From assembly GCA_017999135.1 (NCBI GenBank), contig JAGOBT010000044.1, positions 1 through 12,509 on the forward strand: a stretch of 12,509 nucleotides of DNA, given 5' to 3'. Positions 7,071-12,509 of the stretch are shown one piece after another. The position numbers and the translations under genes are program-made. Under the pieces are notes generated by a model, which was given only the letters and a program-made list of their open reading frames with translations, made no database searches and had not been told where the DNA came from. Numbering within the stretch: the first letter of the stretch is position 1; every line of letters begins with the position of its first letter. The DNA comes from Burkholderiaceae bacterium. GTDB lineage: Bacteria; Pseudomonadota; Gammaproteobacteria; Burkholderiales; Burkholderiaceae_C.

Positions 7071-7589
7071 ATGGCCCTCCTCAACATCCTCCGTTACCCT
7101 GACCCGCGCCTGCACACCGTGGCCAAGCCCGTGGCCGTGGTGGACGACACCATCAGCCAACTGGCTGACGACATGCTGGCCACGATGTACGCCGCCGACG
7201 GCGTGGGCCTGGCTGCCACCCAGGTGGACCAGCACATCCGCCTGGTGGTGATGGACACCTCGTCCGACCGCAGCCAGCCGGTGGTGCTGATCAACCCCGA
7301 GATCACCGCCCGCAGCGCCGAGCTGAAGCGCGCCGAGGAAGGCTGCCTGTCAGTGCCCACCATCTACGACGATGTGGAACGCCATGCCCAGGTGACGGTG
7401 CGCGCCCTGGGCCGCGACGGCGAGCCGTTCGAGATGACGGTGGACGGCCTGGCCGCCATCTGCGTGCAGCATGAGCTGGACCACCTGCTGGGCAAGGTGT
7501 TCGTCGAGTACCTCAGCCCGCTCAAGCGCGACCGCATCAAGACCAAGATGATCAAGAAAACGCGCGACGAGCAGGGCCCGCGCCGCTGA
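7071..7589 (+). CDS. def: Peptide deformylase
   Basis: Def (172 aa) is the cytoplasmic metalloenzyme that removes the formyl group from the N-terminal methionine of new proteins as they leave the ribosome. All three active-site motifs are present: GVGLAATQ at 44-51; EGCLS at 90-94, whose Cys92 is a metal ligand; and HELDH at 134-138, giving the two metal-binding histidines and the catalytic glutamate. The length is typical (about 165-175 aa). The ATG at 7071 gives the usual start [14 protein letters not shown]; no Shine-Dalgarno sequence precedes it. The residue after EGCLSVP is Thr where Gly is common, a minor change. Its stop is five bases before fmt, so the two enzymes, which act at opposite ends of formyl-methionine use, are made together. 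Confidence 0.98.
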   Translation: MALLNILRYPDPRLHTVAKPVAVVDDTISQLADDMLATMYAADGVGLAATQVDQHIRLVVMDTSSDRSQPVVLINPEITARSAELKRAEEGCLSVPTIYDDVERHAQVTVRALGRDGEPFEMTVDGLAAICVQHELDHLLGKVFVEYLSPLKRDRIKTKMIKKTRDEQGPRR

Positions 7590-7594
7590 ACCCG

Positions 7595-8554
7595 ATGCGC
7601 ATCACCTTTGCCGGCACGCCGGAATTCGCCGCCACCGCGCTGGCGGCCTTGATCGGCGCCGGGCATGAGATTGTGCTGGTGCTCACCCAGCCCGACCGGC
7701 CGGCCGGCCGCGGGCTGAAGCTGCAGCCGTCACCGGTGAAGGCCCTTGCACTGCAACACGGCATCCCGGTGGCGCAGCCGCGCAGCCTGCGGCTGGACGG
7801 CAAGTACCCGGACGATGCCGCCGCCGCCCGCGCCGCGCTGCAGGCGGCCGGCGCCGAGGTGATGGTGGTGGCCGCCTACGGCCTGATCCTGCCGCAGTGG
7901 GTGCTGGACCTGCCGCCGCGCGGCTGCCTGAACATCCACGGCTCGGTGCTGCCGCGCTGGCGTGGCGCCGCGCCCATCCACCGCGCCATCGAGGCGGGTG
8001 ACGCCAGCACCGGCATCACGCTGATGCAGATGGACGCCGGCCTGGACACCGGCGACATGCTGCTGGAGGCCGCCGAAGCCATCCGCCCCGACGACACCAC
8101 CGCCAGCCTGCACGACCGCCTGGCCGCGCTGGGCGGGCAACTGGTGGTGCAGGGCCTGGCCGCGCCCGACGCGCTGGGCCGCACGCCGCAGCCGGCCGTG
8201 GGCGTCACCTACGCCCACAAGATCGACAAGGCCGAGGCGGCGATCGACTGGGCCCAGCCGGCCACCGTGATCGAACGCCGGGTGCGCGCCTTCGACCCGT
8301 TTCCCGGTGCCAGCTTCCAACTGGACGGCGAGGTGGTGAAGCTGTGGCGCGCCGCGCTGCGGGCCGACGTGGCCGGCGTGCCTGGCCAGGTGCTGGCCGC
8401 CGCCGACGGCCGGCTGACCGTGGCCTGTGGCCAGGGTGCGCTGGATCTGCTGCAATTGCAGCGGCCCGGCGGGCGGCGCATCGACGCGGCCGCCTTCCTG
8501 CAGGCCCGGCCCGGGTTGGCCGGCCGCGTGCTGGGCCTTGGCCCGGGCGATTGA
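7595..8554 (+). CDS. fmt: Methionyl-tRNA formyltransferase
   Basis: Fmt (319 aa) transfers a formyl group from 10-formyl-tetrahydrofolate to Met-tRNA(fMet), making the initiator tRNA. The N-terminal formyltransferase domain (about 1-190) begins [13 protein letters not shown] and contains [20 protein letters not shown] at 113-132. The catalytic set is Asn113, His115 and Asp151 (in LDTGDML), matching Asn106, His108 and Asp144 of the E. coli enzyme. The C-terminal tRNA-binding OB-fold domain runs from about 205 to 315, with [10 protein letters not shown] at 231-240. The loop reads HGSVLP where HASLLP is usual, a conservative change. It starts five bases after def and is followed after 66 bases by htpX. 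Length and motifs leave little doubt. Confidence 0.98.
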   Translation: MRITFAGTPEFAATALAALIGAGHEIVLVLTQPDRPAGRGLKLQPSPVKALALQHGIPVAQPRSLRLDGKYPDDAAAARAALQAAGAEVMVVAAYGLILPQWVLDLPPRGCLNIHGSVLPRWRGAAPIHRAIEAGDASTGITLMQMDAGLDTGDMLLEAAEAIRPDDTTASLHDRLAALGGQLVVQGLAAPDALGRTPQPAVGVTYAHKIDKAEAAIDWAQPATVIERRVRAFDPFPGASFQLDGEVVKLWRAALRADVAGVPGQVLAAADGRLTVACGQGALDLLQLQRPGGRRIDAAAFLQARPGLAGRVLGLGPGD

Positions 8555-8588
8555 AGCGGCGGCTGCCGGCCGCATCTGTGGTGCCAGG

Positions 8589-8613
8589 GCGGCGTGTGCC
8601 GCACATGAAGGAA
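8589..8613 (+). promoter_or_regulatory. htpX leader hairpin and ribosome binding site
   Basis: GCGGC-GTGT-GCCGC (8589-8602) forms a five-base-pair hairpin just before GAAGGAA (8607-8613), a strong Shine-Dalgarno sequence seven bases from the htpX ATG. The site fixes the htpX start. The hairpin might tune translation, but short GC stems are common in such DNA. No separate promoter for htpX is visible in the 66-base gap after fmt. Confidence 0.45.
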
Positions 8614-8620
8614 CCCTGCG

Positions 8621-9484
8621 ATGTTCAACCTGATGAAGACGGCCATTCTGATGGCGGCCATCACTGCCCTGTTCATGCTGCTGGGCCGCATGCTGGGCGG
8701 GCCCAGCGGCATGATGCTGGCGCTGGTGGTGGCGCTGGGCATGAACTTCTTCAGCTACTGGTTTTCCGACAAGATCGTGCTGAAGATGTACAAGGCGCGC
8801 GAGGTGGACGACAGCACCGCGCCGCAGTTCGTGGCCATGGTGCGTGAACTGGCCACCAACGCCGGCATCCCGATGCCCAAGGTGTACCTGATCGACGAGG
8901 ACGCGCCCAACGCCTTCGCCACCGGCCGCAACCCCGACAACGCCGCGGTGGCGGCCACCACCGGCATCATCCGCGTGCTGAGCGCGCGTGAGCTGCGTGG
9001 CGTGATGGCCCACGAGCTGGCCCATGTGAAGCACCGCGACATCCTGATCTCCACCATCAGCGCCACCATGGCCGGTGCCATCGGCATGCTGGCCAACTTC
9101 GCCATGATGTTCGGCGGGCGGGGTGGTGATGGCCAGCGCAGCAACCCGATCGCCAGCATCGCGGTGGCCCTGCTGGCGCCGCTGGCGGCCAGCCTGATCC
9201 AGATGGCGATCAGCCGGGCGCGTGAATTCGAGGCCGACCGGGGCGGCGCCGAAATCTCGGGCGACCCGGCGGCGTTGGCGTCGGCGCTGGACAAGATCCA
9301 CCGCTTCGCCCAGGGCCTGCCGATGGAGGCCGCCGAGCGCCACCCCGAGACGGCGCAGATGATGATCATGAACCCGCTGTCGGCCGGCGGCCTGCGCGGG
9401 CTGTTCTCCACCCACCCGCCCACCGAGGAGCGTGTGGCCGCCTTGATGGCGATGGCTCAAGCCGGAGGGCGCATCGGCCGATAA
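8621..9484 (+). CDS. htpX: HtpX, membrane zinc metalloprotease
   Basis: HtpX (287 aa) is an M48-family zinc protease of the inner membrane that works in membrane-protein quality control beside FtsH, with its active site on the cytoplasmic side. Two hydrophobic segments open the protein (about 6-25 and 29-48). The HEXXH zinc motif is HELAH at 131-135. Two more hydrophobic stretches follow (about 142-165 and 176-197). The third zinc ligand is expected to be Glu202 in REFEAD. The end [25 protein letters not shown] is typical of the family. The ATG at 8621 is fixed by GAAGGAA seven bases upstream. Length is normal (280-295 aa). A small lipoprotein gene starts seven bases after its stop and should be co-transcribed. 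In E. coli htpX is under envelope/heat stress control; no such signal is evident here. Confidence 0.97.
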   Translation: MFNLMKTAILMAAITALFMLLGRMLGGPSGMMLALVVALGMNFFSYWFSDKIVLKMYKAREVDDSTAPQFVAMVRELATNAGIPMPKVYLIDEDAPNAFATGRNPDNAAVAATTGIIRVLSARELRGVMAHELAHVKHRDILISTISATMAGAIGMLANFAMMFGGRGGDGQRSNPIASIAVALLAPLAASLIQMAISRAREFEADRGGAEISGDPAALASALDKIHRFAQGLPMEAAERHPETAQMMIMNPLSAGGLRGLFSTHPPTEERVAALMAMAQAGGRIGR

Positions 9485-9491
9485 AGGCCGC

Positions 9492-9860
9492 ATGCGCAGA
9501 CCGCTTCTCCTGCTGATCGCCCTGGCCCTGGCCGGCTGTGACCAGCTGGGCATCGAATCCCCGGCCACCACCAAGGCCCGGGTGGAAGCCGACGGCAAGG
9601 CCATTGGCGGCGCCTGCCGCCACGCCGGCCGGGCGATCGAGGATTGCTACACGCTCAACAAGAAGTCGGACAAGGCGGCCATCTTCGCCGGCTGGCGCGA
9701 GATGAACGAGTACATGGTGGAGAACAAGCTCGAGCCGGTGGTGCCGGTCATCCCGCCCGAGCCGCCCAAGCCACCGAAGCCGGCCAAGCCCGCCGCGTCG
9801 AAGGCCGACGATGGCGAGGCCGAGTCCGACGCCGACAGCCAGCCGGCCGACAAGCACTGA
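9492..9860 (+). CDS. Small predicted inner-membrane lipoprotein, function unknown
   Basis: This 122-residue protein opens with a lipoprotein signal: MRRPLLLLIALALAGC, with the lipidated Cys at 16. The next residue is Asp17; under the E. coli Lol rule, Asp at +2 keeps a lipoprotein in the inner membrane. The conserved-looking core (about 30-85) is CRHAGRAIEDCYTLN...IFAGWREMNEYM; its Cys42 and Cys52 could pair in the periplasm. The tail (about 86-122) is a Pro/Lys run followed by an acidic end, probably unstructured. I recall similar short lipoproteins in other Burkholderiales but know no function for them. AAAGG overlaps the htpX stop, four bases before this ATG, so it is very likely translated with htpX. 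A role near HtpX in the inner membrane is possible but only inferred from position. Confidence 0.85.
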   Translation: MRRPLLLLIALALAGCDQLGIESPATTKARVEADGKAIGGACRHAGRAIEDCYTLNKKSDKAAIFAGWREMNEYMVENKLEPVVPVIPPEPPKPPKPAKPAASKADDGEAESDADSQPADKH

Positions 9861-9871
9861 CCCGCACGGGC

Positions 9872-9889
9872 CCGCCCGCCAGCGGGCGG
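9872..9889. terminator. Strong GC hairpin between convergent genes
   Basis: CCGCCCGC-CA-GCGGGCGG is a perfect inverted repeat of eight bases per arm, which would fold with a loop of a few bases. It fills the 32-base gap between the lipoprotein stop and the stop of the DUF4136 gene coming from the other side. A bidirectional terminator fits the position, but no T-run follows on either strand. Confidence 0.5.
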
Positions 9890-9892
9890 CGC

Positions 9893-10501
9893 TCAGGGTG
9901 TCAGCGGCACCACCACCTGGCGTGGGTTGACGCCAGTGGCCGGGAAGTCGAGCAATGCGGCGCGGAACAGCGGCTGCAGCGCGGTGCTGTCGGTGCTGCG
10001 CTGGAAGCCTTCGCTGCTGGCGCGGGCCTCGAACAGCGGCGCGCCGCTGGCGCGGTCACGCAGCAGCACCGCCACCTCGCGGTCGTAGCGGGGCGGGTCC
10101 AGCCGCCAGCTGGCGCCCCAGACCGGGCCACGCCAGGGGCCATGGCGCCAGCTGCCGAAGCCGCCATGCCACCACAGCGGGTCGTCCCAGGGGGAGCGGT
10201 CGGTGCGGCTGACGCGTGCGCCCACCTGCACCAGCACATCGGGCGTGCCGCCGGCGGCGGCGGGCTGGAAGCCGGCCTGGGCCAGCGCCGGGCGGGCAGC
10301 GTCTTCCAGCTGCTGCACCGTGTCAGCCTGGGCCTGCTGCGACGGCAGCCGCTCAAAGGCATAGGTGCCGGGTTGGCGGCCGGCCGGCCAGTTGCCGAAG
10401 GTGGACACCTCGGCCGAGAACTGGTTCACCGTCGCGCAGCCCGCCAGAACCACCAGGGTGGCGCCGGCGGCCGCGGCCTGCAGCCAGTGGCGTGGGGTCA
10501 T
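9893..10501 (-). CDS. DUF4136 lipoprotein, function unknown
   Basis: This 202-residue protein has a lipoprotein signal, with hydrophobic residues about 8-20 and lipobox LAGC giving lipidated Cys22; the +2 residue is Ala, so outer-membrane sorting is expected. The body matches DUF4136 in plan: VNQFSAEVSTFGNW and YAFE near the start, VLVQVGARVS in the middle, and a C-terminal region with LFRAALLDFPATG. The family's role is not established. Residues about 104-137 are packed with Trp, Gly, His and Pro (WWHGGFGSWRHGPW), a feature I recall in relatives. The ATG at 10501 is fixed by AGGAG six bases upstream; the frame is open further, but that part overlaps ttcA. It lies 52 bases after ttcA on the same strand and may be the last gene of that transcript. 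Confidence 0.87.
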   Translation of the reverse strand: MTPRHWLQAAAAGATLVVLAGCATVNQFSAEVSTFGNWPAGRQPGTYAFERLPSQQAQADTVQQLEDAARPALAQAGFQPAAAGGTPDVLVQVGARVSRTDRSPWDDPLWWHGGFGSWRHGPWRGPVWGASWRLDPPRYDREVAVLLRDRASGAPLFEARASSEGFQRSTDSTALQPLFRAALLDFPATGVNPRQVVVPLTP

Positions 10502-10553
10502 TGGGTTCTCCTGCGTGCGGATGGAGGCTTGGAGCAGGCGCCGGCGCCGCGGT

Positions 10554-11516
10554 TCAATCGTTGGAGGTGCCGGGCCGCTGCCACACGATGGGCTGCGGCG
10601 CCGCTGGCGCGGGTGTGGCGCAGGCTTCGTCATCGGCGTCGAAGGCCTTGTCGCCCTGCGCGTCGGGTGTGCCAGTCGGCTTGATGCTGGTGAACGGGAA
10701 CAGTTGCCGGTCCATCATGTGCGACAGCGTGATGTTGCCCATGGCGGTGGCCATGTTGTCGATGCGGCCGGGGTACTGGCGCTCCCACTCGTGGATCATC
10801 TTCTTGACCTGCACCCGCTGCAGGTTGTCCTGGCTGCCGCACAGGGTGCAGGGGATGATGGGGAACTGCCGGTGGTCGGCCCAGGTGGCCAGGTCGCGCT
10901 CGGCCACATAGGCCAGCGGGCGGATCACGGTGTGCCGGCCGTCGTCGCTGACCAGCTTGGGCGGCATGCCCTTGAGGCGGCTGCCGAAGAACATGTTCAT
11001 CAGCATCGTCACCACGATGTCGTCGCGGTGGTGGCCCAGCGCGATCTTGGTGGCGCCCAGCTCACCGGCCACCCGGTAGAGGATGCCCCGCCGCAGCCGG
11101 CTGCACAGGCTGCACATGGTCTTGCCCTCGGGCACCAGCTTCTTGACGATGCTGTAGGTGTCCTGGTTCTCGATGTGGAACTCGATGCCCAGCTGCTCCA
11201 GATAGGCCGGCAGGATGTGCGCGGGGAAGCCTGGCTGCTTCTGGTCGAGGTTGACGGCCACCAGCGTGAACTTGACCGGCGCACGTTGCTGCAGGCCCAG
11301 CAGGATGTCGAGCAGGCCGTAGCTGTCCTTGCCACCCGACAGGCACACCATCACCCGGTCGCCTTCCTCGATCATGTTGAAGTCGACGATGGCCTGGCCG
11401 ACCTGGCGGTGCAGGCGCTTGCTGAGCTTGTTCATCTCGAAGGCGTGCTTCTTGGCCTTCGCGCTGTCGGTGCTGGTCTCGGCAGCCAGGTGCTGCACAT
11501 CGGTGATGTCGTTCAT
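10554..11516 (-). CDS. ttcA: tRNA 2-thiocytidine(32) synthetase TtcA
   Basis: TtcA (320 aa) uses ATP and a [4Fe-4S] cluster to put sulfur on cytidine 32 of certain tRNAs in the cytoplasm. The ATP-binding PP-loop is SGGKDS at 60-65. CSLC at 135-138 and CTLC at 223-226 supply the cluster cysteines; Cys135, Cys138 and Cys226 have the same 88-residue spacing as Cys122/125 and Cys213 of E. coli TtcA. LGHHRDD at 160-166 is also typical. The C-terminal about 35 residues are an Ala/Pro/Asp-rich extension past the usual end. The ATG at 11516 overlaps the folB stop (ATGA) and has AAGGAGG four bases upstream inside folB, so translation is probably coupled. Length is near the family norm (about 300-320 aa). 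Confidence 0.97.
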   Translation of the reverse strand: MNDITDVQHLAAETSTDSAKAKKHAFEMNKLSKRLHRQVGQAIVDFNMIEEGDRVMVCLSGGKDSYGLLDILLGLQQRAPVKFTLVAVNLDQKQPGFPAHILPAYLEQLGIEFHIENQDTYSIVKKLVPEGKTMCSLCSRLRRGILYRVAGELGATKIALGHHRDDIVVTMLMNMFFGSRLKGMPPKLVSDDGRHTVIRPLAYVAERDLATWADHRQFPIIPCTLCGSQDNLQRVQVKKMIHEWERQYPGRIDNMATAMGNITLSHMMDRQLFPFTSIKPTGTPDAQGDKAFDADDEACATPAPAAPQPIVWQRPGTSND

Positions 11517-11911
11517 GCGGCCTCCTTCATGCCGAACACCTCGCAGCCGACGGCGTCGCAGTCGGGGTAGACGTCGGGCTTTTCGGTGGCCACGCGGGCG
11601 GCGCGCACATTGGGGTGGGCCAGCATCAGCTTGAGCACATCGTCGGCCAGGGTCTCCTGCAGGTGGATGTGGCCGCGCTTCACCCGCTCGGTGATGGTGC
11701 GGCGGATGAAGTCGTAGTCGAGAACTTCATCCAGCTTGTCGGCCTGCGGTGTCGACAGGGCGAGCGGCACGTAGAGATCGACATTGATCTTCACCCGCTG
11801 CTCGCCCTTCTTCTCGAAGTCATGCACGCCGATGTTGATCCACACCTCGTAGTCACGCAGGAACAGCCGTCGGCAGTCCATCAGGCTGGGGTTGGTGAGC
11901 AGGCTTTGCAT
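11513..11911 (-). CDS. folB: Dihydroneopterin aldolase family protein (FolB-like)
   Basis: This 132-residue protein belongs to the FolB/FolX tunnelling fold family. FolB cleaves 7,8-dihydroneopterin to 6-hydroxymethyl-dihydropterin and glycolaldehyde in folate synthesis. Visible family blocks are [21 protein letters not shown] (26-45), with a glutamate in the place of the substrate-binding Glu; [11 protein letters not shown] (63-73), with the conserved Tyr; [14 protein letters not shown] (85-98); and VATEKPDV (107-114), with the conserved Lys. FolX (dihydroneopterin triphosphate epimerase) is a close relative and cannot be excluded. The ATG at 11911 is chosen because AAGGA lies just upstream, inside the preceding gene, and relatives carry about 20 residues before RDYEV; Met11 is the alternative. 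The start is one base after the SDR stop, and its own stop overlaps ttcA. Confidence 0.9.
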   Translation of the reverse strand: MQSLLTNPSLMDCRRLFLRDYEVWINIGVHDFEKKGEQRVKINVDLYVPLALSTPQADKLDEVLDYDFIRRTITERVKRGHIHLQETLADDVLKLMLAHPNVRAARVATEKPDVYPDCDAVGCEVFGMKEAA

Positions 11912-11912
11912 G

Positions 11913-12509
11913 TCAATCCTTGGTGGCGGCCGCAGCCCGTTGTTGCTGGAGTTGTTGCTGTGCCAGGAACAGCACGTCACGCGGCTGGCCCAGCAGGTGC
12001 TGGCCGCCGTCGACCAGCAGCGTGGTGCCGGTGACCGCCGGCGCTTCCAGCAGAAAGCGCACCGCGCCGGCGATGTCGTCGGGCGTGGACGAGCGCTGCA
12101 GCGGCGTGAGCCGGTGCGCGGCGGCGAATTCGGCCTCGTCCATCGGGCCTGAGACCAGCGTGACGCCCGGCGAGATGCCGCACACCCGCAGCACCGGCGC
12201 CAGCGCCTGGGCCAGCATCACCGTGGCTTCGGCCAGCGCGGCCTTGCTCAGGGTGTAGCTGAAGTAGTCGGGGTTGGGGTTGACCAGCTTCTGGTCGAGC
12301 AGGTTGACCACGCAGCCCTGGGCGCCGCGTGCGGCCAGGTGGGCGTGCAGGGCGCGGGCCAGCAGCACCGCCGGCGTGGTGTTGGCGCGAAAGTGCTGCT
12401 CGGCCACCGGCCCGGTGTAGCTGGCCACATCGTCGTAGCTGAACAGCGAGGCGTTGTTCACCACGGCGTCCAGCCGGCCGGCCTGCGCCACCGCGGCGGG
12501 CACCAGGGC
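11913..12509 (-). CDS. SDR-family reductase, pteridine-reductase-like (5' end missing)
   Basis: These are the last 198 residues of a short-chain dehydrogenase/reductase; the N-terminal nucleotide-binding glycine motif lies beyond the window edge. Counting from a GTG codon at 12503, NNAS is at 16-19 and YTLSK, the catalytic YxxxK, at 83-87. Where ordinary SDRs have the catalytic serine this protein has Asp70 (VVNLLDQK). The spacing Asp-13-Tyr-4-Lys equals that of pteridine reductase PTR1 (Asp181, Tyr194, Lys198 in Leishmania major). PGVTLVSGP and VDGGQHL follow as in SDRs, then a Gln/Ala-rich tail of about 25 residues. The stop is one base before the folB ATG. A dihydropteridine or dihydromonapterin reductase (FolM-like) role is inferred from the triad and from folB; general SDR membership is firm. 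Confidence 0.88.
   Translation of the reverse strand, partial: ALVPAAVAQAGRLDAVVNNASLFSYDDVASYTGPVAEQHFRANTTPAVLLARALHAHLAARGAQGCVVNLLDQKLVNPNPDYFSYTLSKAALAEATVMLAQALAPVLRVCGISPGVTLVSGPMDEAEFAAAHRLTPLQRSSTPDDIAGAVRFLLEAPAVTGTTLLVDGGQHLLGQPRDVLFLAQQQLQQQRAAAATKD

Noticed and set aside
7730..9604. A 624-codon open frame on the minus strand opposite fmt and htpX
   Set aside because: It spans two well-identified genes and the gap between them, is compositionally biased, and has no recognisable domain. It is a GC-driven shadow.
10537..10548. Twelve-base self-complementary GGCGCCGGCGCC near the ttcA stop
   Set aside because: It has no loop, no T-run and simple composition; such palindromes arise by chance in this GC range, so I did not call a terminator.
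1..12509. Search for a new defence, mobile or secondary-metabolite system
   Set aside because: Every gene has a housekeeping or conserved-hypothetical identity in a familiar order. There are no transposases, integrases, toxin-antitoxin pairs, spaced repeats or foreign-looking blocks other than the short secF patch.
1..12509. RNA genes and CRISPR arrays
   Set aside because: By eye I found no cloverleaf-type tRNA, no rRNA segment, no riboswitch-like leader and no regularly spaced repeats; a covariance-model search was not possible here.

Overview
The window is GC-rich (roughly 70%) chromosomal DNA from a bacterium. Gene order and protein character point to a betaproteobacterium, most likely Burkholderiales of the Rubrivivax/Leptothrix/Ideonella type; this placement is inference from recalled relatives, not a search. 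Every gene looks vertically inherited. I see no mobile element, phage gene, CRISPR array, rRNA or tRNA, and I did not find a convincing new multi-gene system. The features worth a second look lie inside otherwise ordinary genes.

Layout. (1) Positions 1-1283, plus strand: the 3' end of secD and complete secF, the accessory membrane subunits of the Sec translocon. (2) 1327-3873, plus: a large DUF1631 protein with a long Ala/Gly/Pro-rich linker. (3) 3902-6801, minus, read right to left: a LysM protein in the position and with the domain plan of TsaP (type IV pilus secretin-associated protein), then dprA (DNA uptake/recombination), then smg (DUF494). DUF1631 and smg converge over a small GC hairpin. 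(4) 6802-7070: the divergent intergenic region serving tsaP to the left and def to the right. (5) 7071-9860, plus: def, fmt, htpX and a small predicted inner-membrane lipoprotein, so formyl-methionine handling is followed by membrane-protein quality control. (6) 9893-12509, minus, read right to left: an SDR reductase cut by the window edge, folB, ttcA and a DUF4136 lipoprotein. SDR/folB and folB/ttcA are packed within 1 bp or overlap.

How the genes relate. Fmt formylates initiator Met-tRNA, and Def removes the formyl group from the new protein. SecDF pulls exported proteins across the membrane, and HtpX degrades faulty membrane proteins. TsaP and DprA belong to the type IV pilus and natural transformation theme. 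FolB plus an SDR carrying a pteridine-reductase type Asp-Tyr-Lys catalytic set suggests a pterin-metabolism pair co-translated with the tRNA thiolase TtcA.

Most useful observations: the pteridine-reductase signature in the SDR; a sigma-70-like promoter placed so that smg mRNA could be leaderless; a cysteine-bounded insertion in the SecF periplasmic domain; and a low-GC, unusual-codon patch near the 3' end of secF.
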